The notes below the pieces were generated by a model. The model searched no databases, had not been told where the DNA came from, and saw nothing but the letters and a program-made list of their open reading frames with translations. Below, piece by piece: positions 41,009-51,034 of a stretch of 64,000 nt of DNA. This DNA is from Xanthomonas fragariae (GTDB lineage: Bacteria > Pseudomonadota > Gammaproteobacteria > Xanthomonadales > Xanthomonadaceae). The translations under genes were made by a program, and so were the position numbers. The stretch spans positions 2,108,001 through 2,172,000 of the forward strand of contig NZ_CP071955.1 in NCBI RefSeq assembly GCF_017603965.1. Reading direction: 5' to 3'. Every line of letters starts with the position of its first letter. The stretch's first letter is position 1.

Positions 41009-43138
41009 ATGCTGCGCGCACTGATCGATCTCAAACCGCGCGACATGCCGTTGCGCGTTGCCCTGCGCAATACCGCTGCGGTGGTGCTGCCGCTGGCGGT
41101 GGGTGTGGCGACCGGGCATGTCGCCGCCGGTCTGGCGGTGTGCAGCGGCGCGCTCAACACCATGTTCTCCGACCAGCCCGGTCCGTATCGCGCACGCCTG
41201 CAACGCATGTTGATGGCCGCGTTGGCAGCCGGCCTGGCCGCGTTGCTCGGCATCTGGATCGGCCACGACACACCCGCGCTGGTGGTCGCCGGATTATTGC
41301 TCGGACTGGGAGGCGGCTTGCTGGTGGCGCTCGGCCCGGTGGCCGCGCGCGTGGGCTTGACCAGCATGATCCTGCTGGTGGTCAGTGCCGATATGCGATT
41401 GCCGACGGAGCAGGCACCGGGCGTTGCGGCATTAATCTTCGCCGGCGGTCTGTTGCAAGTGGTGTTGGCGTTAGCCGCGTGGCCATTGCAACGCTATCGC
41501 CCGGAACGTTTTGCGCTGGCCGACTTGATGCGCCAACTGGCAGGCATCGCACGCCAGCGCCCGGAAGCCAGCGCCGCGCCGCCCGCGACCCAGGAAGTGC
41601 TCGATGCGATGGTGATGCTGCACGGCCAACATCGCTCGCGTGCGATTGCCGTGCAAAGCTTTCGCATCATCGCCGAGCTGTGCGATCGCGTGCGGCTGGA
41701 ATTGCTGTCGCTGGCCGATGCCGACACCCGCCTGACCGACTCGCAGGCGCGCCCGGCGATCGAGCGGGTGCTCGAACGCAGCGCGATCGTACTGCAACAG
41801 CTCGCCCACGCAATGACGTTTGGCGAAGACCCGGTCGCCGCCACTGCCTCGATGACCGGCTTCGATGATCTGGTCAGCGCCCTCGCGCAGTTTCAGCACG
41901 ACAACGCCGATACCCGCGAGCGTCGGTTGGTGCGTGTGGCGGTGGAGCGTGCGCAAGGGTTGGGCGGCCAGCTGCGCGCAGTGATCCGCAACGCTCACTG
42001 GGCCAGCAGCCGTGGCGAAATCCAGGCGCAATTGGCCGAAGCACGCTTGCCGGCAGCGCTGCGTCCGGCCGCGACCTGGGCAACCTTGCGGGCGAATCTG
42101 GATCTGTCGTCGGTGGCCTTCCGGCATGCGTTGCGCTGCGGCGCGTGTCTGGCACTGGCGATCGCCTTTCAACGTTGGCAGCAGATCCCGCACGGGTTCT
42201 GGATTCCGATGACCACTGCCATCGTGCTCAAGCCGGATTTCGGCGGTACTTTTAGCTTCGGTACGTTGCGTGTGGCCGGCACCTTCATCGGTTTGTTGAT
42301 GGCCACGTTGCTGGCGCATCTGGCGATGGATGGCGCCAACATCCGCATGGCCTTGCTGGCGTTGCTCTGCCTGGGCTTTCGTTTGTTGAAGCAGGTGAAC
42401 TACGGCATCGGCGTGGCGTTTGTGACCGGCATGCTGGTGCTGTTGCTGTCGTTCGAAGGCGTGCCCCCGGGCGATACCGTCACCGCGCGCCTGCAAGCCA
42501 CTGTCGCCGGTAGCGCACTGGCGTTGATCGCTTACGCGCTATGGCCGACGCGCGAACGCCGGCATATCCGTGCCTCGCTGGCGCAGTTGCTCAGCGCCTA
42601 TCGCGATCATCTGCGCAATTTGTTGCTCGGCAAGATGGATGATCTGAACGATACCCGCGCCGCCGCACGCGTGGCACGCACCAATGCGCAGGCCTCGATC
42701 GAACGCTTGCGTGGCGAGCCCCGCAGCCAGCGCAATCTGCAGGAACTCACATTCGCCGAATCGCTGCTGGCCAACGGCAACCGGCTGATCCGCGCCACGT
42801 TGTCGCTGGAGGCGGTGCTGCGCGACAGCCACCCATTACCTACGCTGGAGGCGTTGCCGGCATTCGCAGAACAGGCCAACCAAGCGCTGTCCGAACTGAT
42901 CGACTGCCTGATCAACGGCAGCATCCCCGCCGCGGCCACCTTGCGCAGCGCCGAGCGCCGGCTGTCAGACGCGTTGGCCGCATTGCCGGACGGCTCACCG
43001 ACTACCGCCGCAGTGGCCGACACCGTGGATCGCATCACCGACAGCATCGGCACACTAACCCATCTGCTGCGCTCTGCCCGACCAGCTTGGACCGAGCCGC
43101 CAGCCGTGCATGACAGTGCACAGGGCGCCGGCAGGTAA
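41009..43138 (+). CDS. FUSC-family inner-membrane transporter-like protein
   Basis: About 709 aa from the ATG at 41009; a GTG at 40946, overlapping the nbaC stop, would add 21 residues. The protein has two clusters of hydrophobic helices, about residues 25-160 (VVLPLAVGVATGHVAAGLAV) and 375-515 (PHGFWIPMTTAIVLKPDFGG, the FUSC signature), each followed by a soluble helical part. This is the YccS/aromatic-acid-exporter (FUSC) layout. Members export aromatic acids and related compounds. Its place between nbaC and kynU suggests, without proof, that it handles kynurenine-pathway aromatics. Confidence 0.85.
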   Translation: MLRALIDLKPRDMPLRVALRNTAAVVLPLAVGVATGHVAAGLAVCSGALNTMFSDQPGPYRARLQRMLMAALAAGLAALLGIWIGHDTPALVVAGLLLGLGGGLLVALGPVAARVGLTSMILLVVSADMRLPTEQAPGVAALIFAGGLLQVVLALAAWPLQRYRPERFALADLMRQLAGIARQRPEASAAPPATQEVLDAMVMLHGQHRSRAIAVQSFRIIAELCDRVRLELLSLADADTRLTDSQARPAIERVLERSAIVLQQLAHAMTFGEDPVAATASMTGFDDLVSALAQFQHDNADTRERRLVRVAVERAQGLGGQLRAVIRNAHWASSRGEIQAQLAEARLPAALRPAATWATLRANLDLSSVAFRHALRCGACLALAIAFQRWQQIPHGFWIPMTTAIVLKPDFGGTFSFGTLRVAGTFIGLLMATLLAHLAMDGANIRMALLALLCLGFRLLKQVNYGIGVAFVTGMLVLLLSFEGVPPGDTVTARLQATVAGSALALIAYALWPTRERRHIRASLAQLLSAYRDHLRNLLLGKMDDLNDTRAAARVARTNAQASIERLRGEPRSQRNLQELTFAESLLANGNRLIRATLSLEAVLRDSHPLPTLEALPAFAEQANQALSELIDCLINGSIPAAATLRSAERRLSDALAALPDGSPTTAAVADTVDRITDSIGTLTHLLRSARPAWTEPPAVHDSAQGAGR

Positions 43139-43173
43139 ACTGCTGCGCTGATACCTGTGTTGCGAGCACCACG

Positions 43174-44445
43174 ATGATCAATCCTCTGTCCCGCTCCCAT
43201 GCCGCTGCGCTGGATGCCGCCGACCCGCTGCGCAGCCTGCGCGATGACTTCGTGTTCCCGCAGCATGGCGGCCAGGAGCAGACCTATCTCGTCGGCCATT
43301 CGCTCGGCCTGCAGCCGCGCGCCGCGCGCGCGATGGTAGCCGAGGTGCTCGACCAATGGGGCACACTTGGGGTGGAAGGTCACTTTACCGGACCCACACA
43401 ATGGCTGACCTATCATCAACTGGTGCGCGACGGCTTGGCGCGCGTGGTCGGCGCGCTGCCCGGCGAAGTGGTGGCAATGAACGCGCTCAGCGTCAATCTG
43501 CACCTGATGATGGTCAGCTTTTATCGCCCCACGCTCCAGCGCGGCGCGATCTTGATCGAAGCAGGCGCGTTTGCGTCCGACCGACATGCGGTGGAATCGC
43601 AACTGCGGCTGCACGGGCTGGATCCGGCCACGCACCTGATCGAAGTGGACGCCGATGAACCGAATGGCACGTTATCGATGGCGGCGATTACCGATGCCAT
43701 CGCACAGCACGGCCCGCGTCTTGCGTTGGTGCTGTGGCCCGGCATCCAGTACCGCACCGGCCAGGCTTTCGATCTGGGCGAAATCGTGCGGCTGGCGCGT
43801 GCACAGGGCGCTGCGGTGGGCTTGGACCTGGCGCATGCGGTCGGCAATCTTCCACTGACGCTGCACGACGATGGCGTCGATTTCGCGGTGTGGTGCCACT
43901 ACAAATATCTCAACGCCGGTCCAGGTGCGGTGGGCGGCTGCTTTGTTCACCAACGCCACGCCCACAGCGATCTACCGCGCATGGCTGGCTGGTGGGGACA
44001 CGCACAGCAGACCCGCTTCCGCATGGATCCGCAGTTCGTGCCCTCGCCTGGCGCCGAAGGCTGGCAGCTGAGCAATCCGCCGGTGCTGGCGCTGGCGCCG
44101 TTGCGTGCGTCGTTGGAGCTGTTCGATCAGGCCGGTATGGCCGCGCTACGCACCAAGTCCGAACAACTTACCGGCTACTTGGAACAGCTGATCCACGCAC
44201 GCGTGCCGCAGGTGCTACAGATCGTGACGCCGGCCGAGCCTTCGCAGCGCGGCTGCCAGTTGTCGTTGCGGGTGACCGGTGGAGGCGCGCAGGGGCGCTC
44301 GCTGTTCGAGTACCTGCATTCGGTCGGCGTACTCGGCGATTGGCGCGAACCGGACGTGATTCGCATCGCGCCGGTGCCGCTGTACAACCGCTTCTGCGAT
44401 TTGCACCAGTTTGTGGAGCACGTGGAAACCTGGGCCGCCGCCTGA
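43174..44445 (+). CDS. kynU: kynureninase
   Basis: A 423-aa PLP enzyme (fold type I) that cleaves kynurenine or 3-hydroxykynurenine to (hydroxy)anthranilate and alanine. Visible motifs: YLVGHSLGLQPRAARAMVAE at the N-terminus, GLDLAHAVGNLPLTLHDDGV, and the PLP lysine in VWCHYKYLNAGPGAVGG. Length is standard. It is flanked by the FUSC gene and kmo, both on the same strand; with nbaC this completes the kynurenine-to-quinolinate branch except for tryptophan dioxygenase and formamidase, which are not in the window. Confidence 0.97.
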   Translation: MINPLSRSHAAALDAADPLRSLRDDFVFPQHGGQEQTYLVGHSLGLQPRAARAMVAEVLDQWGTLGVEGHFTGPTQWLTYHQLVRDGLARVVGALPGEVVAMNALSVNLHLMMVSFYRPTLQRGAILIEAGAFASDRHAVESQLRLHGLDPATHLIEVDADEPNGTLSMAAITDAIAQHGPRLALVLWPGIQYRTGQAFDLGEIVRLARAQGAAVGLDLAHAVGNLPLTLHDDGVDFAVWCHYKYLNAGPGAVGGCFVHQRHAHSDLPRMAGWWGHAQQTRFRMDPQFVPSPGAEGWQLSNPPVLALAPLRASLELFDQAGMAALRTKSEQLTGYLEQLIHARVPQVLQIVTPAEPSQRGCQLSLRVTGGGAQGRSLFEYLHSVGVLGDWREPDVIRIAPVPLYNRFCDLHQFVEHVETWAAA

Positions 44446-44616
44446 GCGCGCGCGGCACAGACTGTGCCACCGAACGGGCATGCGCGTGAGTCGGAATCGG
44501 AACACGCCCACGTACACTCCAAGCCCGCACCTGGCTGACCGCGGCGCATGCCGTCGCTAGCCGCTTCACTCCTTCCATCTTCGCCGGCCCGCGTCCGGCC
44601 GCTGCCGGATACTGCA

Positions 44617-45984
44617 TTGAGCCAGGTTTCTCCCCGTTCCTTGACATTGATCGGCGCTGGCCTGGCCGGTTGCCTGCTGGCCATCCTGCTGTCGCGCCGC
44701 GGCTGGCAGGTCACCGTCTACGAGCGCCGGGGCGATCCGCGCATCAAGGGCTACGAGTCCGGCCGCTCGATCAACCTGGCGTTGGCCGAACGTGGCCGCC
44801 ACGCACTGCGCCAGGCCGGCGCCGAGGATGCGGTGATGGCCAAGGCAGTGATGATGCGCGGGCGCATGGTGCATCCGCTTGTGGGGGAGCCGCAGCTGCA
44901 GCGCTACGGGCGCGACGACAGCGAAGTGATCTGGTCGATCCACCGCGCTGCGTTGAATGTCGCCCTGCTCGATCTGGCCGAACAAGCCGGCGCACGCGTG
45001 CATTTCTATCGCCGCCTGCACACCGTGGATTTCGATGCCGGCTACGCGCGTTTCATCGATGACCGCGACGACCAGCCGCATGAAATCCATTTTCAGAGCC
45101 TGATCGGCAGCGATGGCGCCGGCTCGGCATTACGCGCGGCGATGCAACGCAAGGCGCCACTGGGCGAGCGCATCGAATTTCTCGACCACGCGTACAAAGA
45201 GCTGGAAATTCCGCCGCTGCCCGGCGGCGGTTTCCGCATCGAAGGCAATGCGCTGCACATCTGGCCACGCCGGCGTTACATGTGCATCGCCTTACCCAAC
45301 GACGGCGGCACCTTCACCGTCACACTGTTTCTGCCCAACGCCGGCGAGCCGAGCTTTGCCACCACGCGCACCGGCGATGAAGCATTGGCGTTGTTCGCGC
45401 GCGACTTCCCGGATGCATTGCCGCTGATTCCGCAGCTCAAGGAACATTGGGAAGAACATCCGCCCGGGCTGCTCGGCACCCTGACGCTGGACCGCTGGCA
45501 CCTGCACGGACGCGCCCTGCTGATTGGCGATGCTGCGCACGCGATGGTGCCCTTCCACGGCCAGGGAATGAATTGCGCGTTCGAAGATTGCGTGGCATTG
45601 GCAGAACGACTGGATGCGCACGCAGACCTCGGCAGCGCGTTTGCCGCGTTCGAAGCCGCACGTCGCGACGATGCGGCAGCCATCCAGCAGATGGCGTTGG
45701 AAAACTATATGGAAATGCGCGACCGCGTCGACGATCCGCAATTCCTGTTGCAGCGCGCGCTCGAACAGCAATTGCAGGCACGCTGGCCCACGCGCTTTGT
45801 TCCGCATTACACGATGGTGACCTTTCTGCGCACGCGCTATTCGATTGCGTTGACGCGCAGCCATATCCAGCGCGAAATCCTGGACGAGGCGACGCGCGGG
45901 CAAACCGATTTGTCGCGCATCGACTGGGCGGCGCTGGAAGCCGCCGTGCATGCGCGTCTGGAGCCGCTCGAAGGCGCGCACTGA
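44617..45984 (+). CDS. kmo: kynurenine 3-monooxygenase
   Basis: A 455-aa FAD monooxygenase hydroxylating kynurenine to 3-hydroxykynurenine. The FAD motifs are LTLIGAGLAGCLLAILLSRR (GxGxxG) and LLIGDAAHAMVPFHGQGMN. C-terminal hydrophobic residues (TMVTFLRTRYSIAL) match the family's membrane-associating helix. I choose the TTG at 44617 (SQVSPRSLTLIG follows), which gives the length expected for the Xanthomonas enzyme. The ATG at 44548 would add 23 Pro/Ser-rich residues. Neither has a strong ribosome-binding site. Confidence 0.95.
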   Translation: MSQVSPRSLTLIGAGLAGCLLAILLSRRGWQVTVYERRGDPRIKGYESGRSINLALAERGRHALRQAGAEDAVMAKAVMMRGRMVHPLVGEPQLQRYGRDDSEVIWSIHRAALNVALLDLAEQAGARVHFYRRLHTVDFDAGYARFIDDRDDQPHEIHFQSLIGSDGAGSALRAAMQRKAPLGERIEFLDHAYKELEIPPLPGGGFRIEGNALHIWPRRRYMCIALPNDGGTFTVTLFLPNAGEPSFATTRTGDEALALFARDFPDALPLIPQLKEHWEEHPPGLLGTLTLDRWHLHGRALLIGDAAHAMVPFHGQGMNCAFEDCVALAERLDAHADLGSAFAAFEAARRDDAAAIQQMALENYMEMRDRVDDPQFLLQRALEQQLQARWPTRFVPHYTMVTFLRTRYSIALTRSHIQREILDEATRGQTDLSRIDWAALEAAVHARLEPLEGAH

Positions 45985-46082
45985 ACCTGCCACGTCAGCG
46001 TGCCGGCGCGCGGATGAGAGATACTAGACAACACTGGCGGCGCTCGCCCGCAGCGCTCCGCGAATTCGGATTTCGATAGCGC

Positions 46083-47528
46083 ATGGCTGACAGCTTTCTC
46101 TTTTACGACCTGGAAACCTTCGGGCAGGATCCGCGTCGCACGCGCATCGCGCAGTTCGCCGCCGTGCGCACCGATGCGCAACTGCATGTGATCGAAGAAC
46201 CGATCAGTTTCTTCGTGCAGCCGGCCGACGATCTGCTGCCCTCTCCTTACGCGACCATGGTCACAGGCATCACCCCGCAACACGCGCTGCGCGAAGGCGT
46301 CACCGAGGCCGAAGCGTTCGCACGCATCGCCGAGCAAATGAACCGCCCGCAGACCTGCGCGCTGGGCTACAACTCGATCCGCTTCGACGACGAGTTCGTG
46401 CGCTACGGCCTGTTCCGCAATTTCTACGACCCGTACGAGCGCGAGTGGCGCGGCGGCAATTCACGCTGGGATCTGCTGGACGTGTTGCGGCTGGTGCATG
46501 CCTTGCGCCCGGACGGCATCGTCTGGCCGCAGCGCCAAGACGGCGCCACTTCGTTCAAGCTCGAACACCTGGCCGATGCCAACGGCGTGCGCGAAGGCGA
46601 TGCGCACGAGGCCCTGTCCGACGTGTACGCCACCATCGGCATGGCGCGCAAATTTCAGCGATGTCAGCCGAAATTGTGGGAATACGCGCTGCGTCTGCGC
46701 GACAAGCGTTTTGCTGCAACGTTGCTGGACGTCATCGCGATGCAGCCGGTGCTGCATATCTCGCAGCGCTACCCCGCATCGCGCCTGTGCGCAGCGGCAG
46801 TGCTGCCGTTGACGCGCCATCCGCGCATCGACAGCCGCGTCATCGTGTTCGATCTGGACGGCGATCCGGAGGTGCTGTTGCGCTTGAGCCCGGACGAAAT
46901 CGTCGACCGGCTGTATATCCGCGCCAGCGATCTGCCCGAAGGAGAGCAACGCATTGCGCTCAAAGAAGTGCACTTGAACAAGTCGCCGGCACTGGTGTCC
47001 TGGCAGCATCTGCGCGCACCGGATTTTGCGCGCCTGGGCATCGACCACAACGTGGTGCTGGCAAAAGCCGCGCGTCTGCGCGAACTCGGCCCTGAACTGG
47101 CCGAGAAAGTGCGCCAGGTGTACGGCAATGAGCGCGCCGCTGCGGCGGCGGTCAACGATGCCGATGCCTCGCTCTACGACGGCTTCCTGGCCGAAGGCGA
47201 CAAGCGCTTGCTTGCGCAGGTCCGCGCCAGCGCGCCGGCCGAACTGGGCGCGCTGGAATCGCGCTTTCGCGACCGGCGCTTGATCGAATTGCTGTTCCGC
47301 TACCGCGCGCGCAACTGGCCGCAGACGCTATCGTTCGAGGAGCAGGAACGCTGGAACGTGTACCGCCGCCTGCGTCTGCTCGAAGAGCGCGGCCTGGGCG
47401 AAGTCACGCTCGATCAATTCCAGGCGCAGATTGCGGATTTACGGCTTGCTCACTCCGCCGATGCTACCAAACAAGCTCTGCTCGATCAGCTCGCCGCCTG
47501 GGGTTGGGAGCTCCAACGCACGCTATGA
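46083..47528 (+). CDS. sbcB: exodeoxyribonuclease I
   Basis: A 481-aa DEDDh 3'-5' single-strand exonuclease (ExoI) used in recombination and mismatch repair. Exo motif I is in FLFYDLETFGQDPRRTRIAQ; motif II in GYNSIRFDDEFVRYGLFRNF; motif III near EGDAHEALSDVYATIGMARK. The C-terminal SH3-like and helical ExoI domains follow (LNKSPALVSWQHLRAPDFAR). Length matches E. coli SbcB (475 aa). Its stop overlaps the start of the next gene by 4 bases (ATGA). Confidence 0.96.
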   Translation: MADSFLFYDLETFGQDPRRTRIAQFAAVRTDAQLHVIEEPISFFVQPADDLLPSPYATMVTGITPQHALREGVTEAEAFARIAEQMNRPQTCALGYNSIRFDDEFVRYGLFRNFYDPYEREWRGGNSRWDLLDVLRLVHALRPDGIVWPQRQDGATSFKLEHLADANGVREGDAHEALSDVYATIGMARKFQRCQPKLWEYALRLRDKRFAATLLDVIAMQPVLHISQRYPASRLCAAAVLPLTRHPRIDSRVIVFDLDGDPEVLLRLSPDEIVDRLYIRASDLPEGEQRIALKEVHLNKSPALVSWQHLRAPDFARLGIDHNVVLAKAARLRELGPELAEKVRQVYGNERAAAAAVNDADASLYDGFLAEGDKRLLAQVRASAPAELGALESRFRDRRLIELLFRYRARNWPQTLSFEEQERWNVYRRLRLLEERGLGEVTLDQFQAQIADLRLAHSADATKQALLDQLAAWGWELQRTL

Positions 47529-48211
47529 CCAGCTATTTTTCCGACGCCAGCTTCAAGTTCCTGCGCGCCCTGGCCCGCCACAACGACAAGACCTGGTTCA
47601 ACGACCACCGGCATCGGTACGAGGCGCATGTGCGCCAGCCGTTTCTGCAGCTCATCACCGATCTGCAGCCGGCGCTGGCCGACGTCAGCGTGCACTATCG
47701 CGCCGATCCCAAGACCCAGGGGGGATCGTTGTTTCGCATCTATCGCGATGCGCGTTTTTCCAACGACAAATCGCCGTACAAGAACTGGCAGGGCGCGCGC
47801 CTGTTCCATGCGCGCCGCCGCCAGGTCCCGGCACCTTCGTTTTACATCCATCTGCAGCCGGGCGAGAGCTTTGTCGGCGCGGGGCTGTGGCATCCGGAGC
47901 CGGATACCCAACGCAAGCTGCGACAGTTCATCTTCGACAACCCCGGCAGCTGGAAGGCCGCCGCGCACGATCCCAAGCTGCACCGGAAGTTCGCCATGGA
48001 CGACAGCGAAAAGCTGGTACGCGCGCCCCGCGGCTTCCCCAACGATTTCGAGTTCATCGACGATCTCAAGCATCGCAACTGGGCCTATCTGCGCCATCTC
48101 GACGACGCCATCATGACCGGGCCTCGCCTGCGTCAGACCATCGAGGCGGATCTGGTGGTGCTGGCGCCGTTTGTCGACTATCTCTGCGCCGCGCTGGATC
48201 TTGACTTCTGA
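47525..48211 (+). CDS. DUF2461/TIGR02453 family protein
   Basis: A 228-aa protein of the widely distributed TIGR02453 family of unknown function. Family features: NDKTWFNDHRHRYEAHVRQP near the N-terminus, the GGSLFRIYRDARFSNDKSPY motif, and FYIHLQPGESFVGAGLWHPE. The ATG overlaps the sbcB stop, so it is translated together with sbcB, although no link to DNA repair is known. It lacks a signal peptide and membrane segments. Confidence 0.9.
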   Translation: MTSYFSDASFKFLRALARHNDKTWFNDHRHRYEAHVRQPFLQLITDLQPALADVSVHYRADPKTQGGSLFRIYRDARFSNDKSPYKNWQGARLFHARRRQVPAPSFYIHLQPGESFVGAGLWHPEPDTQRKLRQFIFDNPGSWKAAAHDPKLHRKFAMDDSEKLVRAPRGFPNDFEFIDDLKHRNWAYLRHLDDAIMTGPRLRQTIEADLVVLAPFVDYLCAALDLDF

Positions 48212-48326
48212 TGCGGCGCGTGGAGCAGACAGCAATCGGTGCTGCGCAGGCAATCGGTGTGCAGCAGTGTGATTGCACCGCTCGACGGCGTGCCAACCCG
48301 ACTGACCTGCCACCAACAGCAAGGCA

Positions 48327-48902
48327 ATGCGAACCATGAAAAAGCGCTGGTTGCTATTACCTTTGCTCGCCGTGCTGTTGCTGGGTAGTTATGTTGTTGC
48401 CGGGCCGTATCTGGCCATCCGCGGCATCAGCCAAGCGCTCGCCGATCGCGACGCTACACAGCTGGAACGCCACGTGGATTTCCCCAGCCTGCGGGTCAAC
48501 CTCAAAGCGCAGCTGGACGATTATCTGATTCACCAGGCCGGCAGCAGCATGCAATCGAGTTTGCTCGGCGGATTCGCATTGCAGTTTGCCAGTGGCATCA
48601 GCGGCGCGGGCGTGGATACGCTGGTCACCCCACTGGGCATCGGTGCGTTACTGCAAGGCCACAGCGTGTGGAATCGAGTCATCGGCGACACTGTCAGCCA
48701 GGATACCTATGCAGCCCCGGCGCCCGCGCGGCCGCTGCAAGGTGCCGAACAACGCTTCGAATCCACGCGCCGGTTCACCGCCACCACGCATACCGCGACC
48801 GGGGCGCCAGTGGTGTTTGTGCTGACTCGGCAAGGCCTAGATTGGCGGCTGACCGATATCCGGTTGCCTCTGGAAGATACCGGCAACCCGCCCGCACCGT
48901 AA
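48327..48902 (+). CDS. DUF2939 domain protein, membrane-anchored
   Basis: A 191-aa protein with a hydrophobic N-terminus (RWLLLPLLAVLLLGSYVVAG), either a signal anchor or a signal peptide. The soluble part matches DUF2939: SPYLA-like GPYLAIRGISQALADRDATQ, then LERHVDFPSLRVNLKAQLDD and a C-terminal LDWRLTDIRLPLE. DUF2939 proteins are probably periplasmic; function unknown. Either the ATG at 48327 or that at 48336 could be used. The 229 bases downstream to the next gene contain nothing I recognise. Confidence 0.85.
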   Translation: MRTMKKRWLLLPLLAVLLLGSYVVAGPYLAIRGISQALADRDATQLERHVDFPSLRVNLKAQLDDYLIHQAGSSMQSSLLGGFALQFASGISGAGVDTLVTPLGIGALLQGHSVWNRVIGDTVSQDTYAAPAPARPLQGAEQRFESTRRFTATTHTATGAPVVFVLTRQGLDWRLTDIRLPLEDTGNPPAP

Positions 48903-49131
48903 CGCTGCGCTTGCTGGCGACTCCGAAACGTCCATGATCGCTCGTCGATCGAAGCGGCCTGGAAAGTAACCAGCAAAATTTAACGCGCAGTCGTCCAGTG
49001 ACGCAGACGACAGACAGCGGCCACCATAGTCGATCCGTGCCGTGCCCAGCGTCAACCAAATGTATTGAGCGGCGCGGCGAAGGCATCGCGCAACAGAGCC
49101 AGTACCTGTCCGGGCGTGCGCGGTGCGTCAG

Positions 49132-50097
49132 TCATCTGTTTGGCGGATCGTTGGCCACGCCATGCGGCACATGACCGGCCGCTACATGCTGATGTTGGCG
49201 CGCACTGTCGATGTTGTGCTGCGAATCGTCGAAGAAGATGTCCGCACCGAAGGCTTCCAGGAACGGCCCCTTATGCCGGCCGCCGAGGAACAAGGCCTCA
49301 TCCAGACGCACACCCCATTCGCGCAAGGTGCGGATCACCCGCTCATGCGCCGGTGCCGAACGCGCGGTGACCAGCGCGGTGCGAATCGGCGAGGCCTCGC
49401 CGGGCGGGAATGCCGCCTGAAGCGTGTGCAACGCCCAGAGGAAATTGCGGAACGGCCCCACCGATAACGGCTCGCGTGCACGCTCGCGCTCGTGGCGTCC
49501 GAACGCCTCCACGCCATGCTCGCGCGAGATGCGTTCGCTCTCGTCACCGAAGATCACCGCGTCGCCGTCGAAGGCAATGCGCAGCTGTGTGGACAAGCGG
49601 CTTTCGTGGCTGTCAACGATCGCCGCTGCAGCCTCGGCGCGTTCGCCCGGTGCACGCGGCATGATGGTCGCCGCCGCGATGCCATGCGTGAGCGCGCGGC
49701 GCACCGACTCCGGATTGGCCGACAGCAACAGATCGGTGCCGAACGGCTTCACGTACGGCCAGGTCGGCTCGCCTGAAGTGAAGGTGGCACGCACGATGCC
49801 CAGGTTGTAGTGCTGGATCGAATTGAAAATGCGCAAGCCGGTATCGGCGGAATTGCGCGACAGCAGAATCACTTCCACACGCGGGCTCTCTTCGGGCACA
49901 TCGTGGTTGAGTGCCAACAGCTTGCGCACTACCGGGAATGCCACGCCGGGCTCGAGAATGTCGTCTTCGTGCTCGCGCTGAAACGCCGAATATGCCTCCA
50001 CCCCATCGGCCTCGAACAGCGCATGGCCTTCTTCGAGATCGAACAGGGCGCGCGAGGTCACCGCGACGGTCAGGAGCCTTGGGGAGTTGTCAGTCAC
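49132..50097 (-). CDS. 5'-nucleotidase (cytosolic nucleotidase-I-like)
   Basis: About 321 aa, matching the bacterial 5'-nucleotidase family PF06189. It begins VTDNSPRLLTVAVTSRALFD, with FEADGVEAYSAFQREHEDDI following, and has the HAD-type catalytic aspartate in RIAFDGDAVIFGDESER and acidic motif III in FGADIFFDDSQHNIDSA. It should dephosphorylate nucleoside monophosphates in the cytoplasm. I use the GTG at 50097; the open frame extends further up but that part (FQIPNPCSKPIPN) translates a GGGATT-type repeat and is unlikely to be coding. Confidence 0.88.
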   Translation of the reverse strand: MTDNSPRLLTVAVTSRALFDLEEGHALFEADGVEAYSAFQREHEDDILEPGVAFPVVRKLLALNHDVPEESPRVEVILLSRNSADTGLRIFNSIQHYNLGIVRATFTSGEPTWPYVKPFGTDLLLSANPESVRRALTHGIAAATIMPRAPGERAEAAAAIVDSHESRLSTQLRIAFDGDAVIFGDESERISREHGVEAFGRHERERAREPLSVGPFRNFLWALHTLQAAFPPGEASPIRTALVTARSAPAHERVIRTLREWGVRLDEALFLGGRHKGPFLEAFGADIFFDDSQHNIDSARQHQHVAAGHVPHGVANDPPNR

Positions 50098-50257
50098 TAT
50101 GTGGCCGTGATTTGGGATTGGTTTGGAGCAGGGATTGGGGATTTGAAATTCGGTATGGGATGACTTGCGCCACATCGTACCGGGTCGGCGCGCGCACTCG
50201 CCGACCTCGTGCCGCGCTCGCGATGTTACCAATCCGCACTCCCCAATGCCGTTCCAA

Positions 50258-51034
50258 TCACACCGCAAACTGTTCGCTGAAAATGCGCTCTTCCAGATTG
50301 TGTTCGGGGTCGAACAACAGCGTGACCTGACGTTCGGTGCACTCACGAATAGTCACTTCGACCACGTCGCGGATTTCGTGCGAATCGGCGGTGACGCTGA
50401 CCGGGCGCTTGTACGGGTCCAACACGCGGAAGCGCACTTCTGTATCGGCCTTGAGGATGGCGCCACGCCAGCGACGCGGGCGATACGGTGCGATCGGCGT
50501 CAGCGCCAAGGTATGCGAGCCCAGCGGCAAAATCGGCCCGTGCGCGGAATAGTTGTAGGCGGTGCTGCCGGCCGGCGTGGCCACCATCACGCCATCGCCG
50601 ATCAGCTCGGCGATGCGGGTCTGGCCGTTGAGATCCACGCTCAGATGCGCGGCCTGACGGGTCTGGCGCAGCAGCGAGACCTCGTTATAGGCCAACGAGC
50701 CGGCACTGGCGCCGGATTCGGTCTGCACCCGCATTTCCAGCGGGCGCAGGTGGGCCGGGCCTGCACGTTGCAGGCGCGCGAGCAAGTCGTCTTGATCGTC
50801 GCGGTACTGGTTCATCAGAAACCCGACCGAGCCCAGCTTCATGCCGAACACCGGCTTGTCGGCGGCGCCATGCCGATGCAGGGTCTGCAACATGAAACCG
50901 TCTCCGCCCAGGGCGCAGACGATATCGGCGGTATCCAGCGGATGATCGCCGTAGCGCTGCACCAAGCGCGCGCGCGCGGTTACCGCCGGCTCGGCGGGAC
51001 TTGCGAGAAAGGCGATGCGGGGTGGTGCGGTCAT
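50258..51034 (-). CDS. nadK: NAD kinase
   Basis: A 258-aa NAD+ kinase (ATP-dependent) making NADP+. The catalytic GGDG motif is in [17 protein letters not shown]; the NE motif is in [14 protein letters not shown]; the Gly-rich [20 protein letters not shown] closes the substrate site. Length is standard for Xanthomonas. The ATG at 51034 ([16 protein letters not shown]) is used. It is monocistronic, with rlmL upstream on the same strand 214 bases away. Confidence 0.96.
   Translation of the reverse strand: MTAPPRIAFLASPAEPAVTARARLVQRYGDHPLDTADIVCALGGDGFMLQTLHRHGAADKPVFGMKLGSVGFLMNQYRDDQDDLLARLQRAGPAHLRPLEMRVQTESGASAGSLAYNEVSLLRQTRQAAHLSVDLNGQTRIAELIGDGVMVATPAGSTAYNYSAHGPILPLGSHTLALTPIAPYRPRRWRGAILKADTEVRFRVLDPYKRPVSVTADSHEIRDVVEVTIRECTERQVTLLFDPEHNLEERIFSEQFAV

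Noticed and set aside
44454..44468. GGCACAGACTGTGCC palindrome after kynU
   Set aside because: The loop is too short for a stable terminator and no T-run follows.
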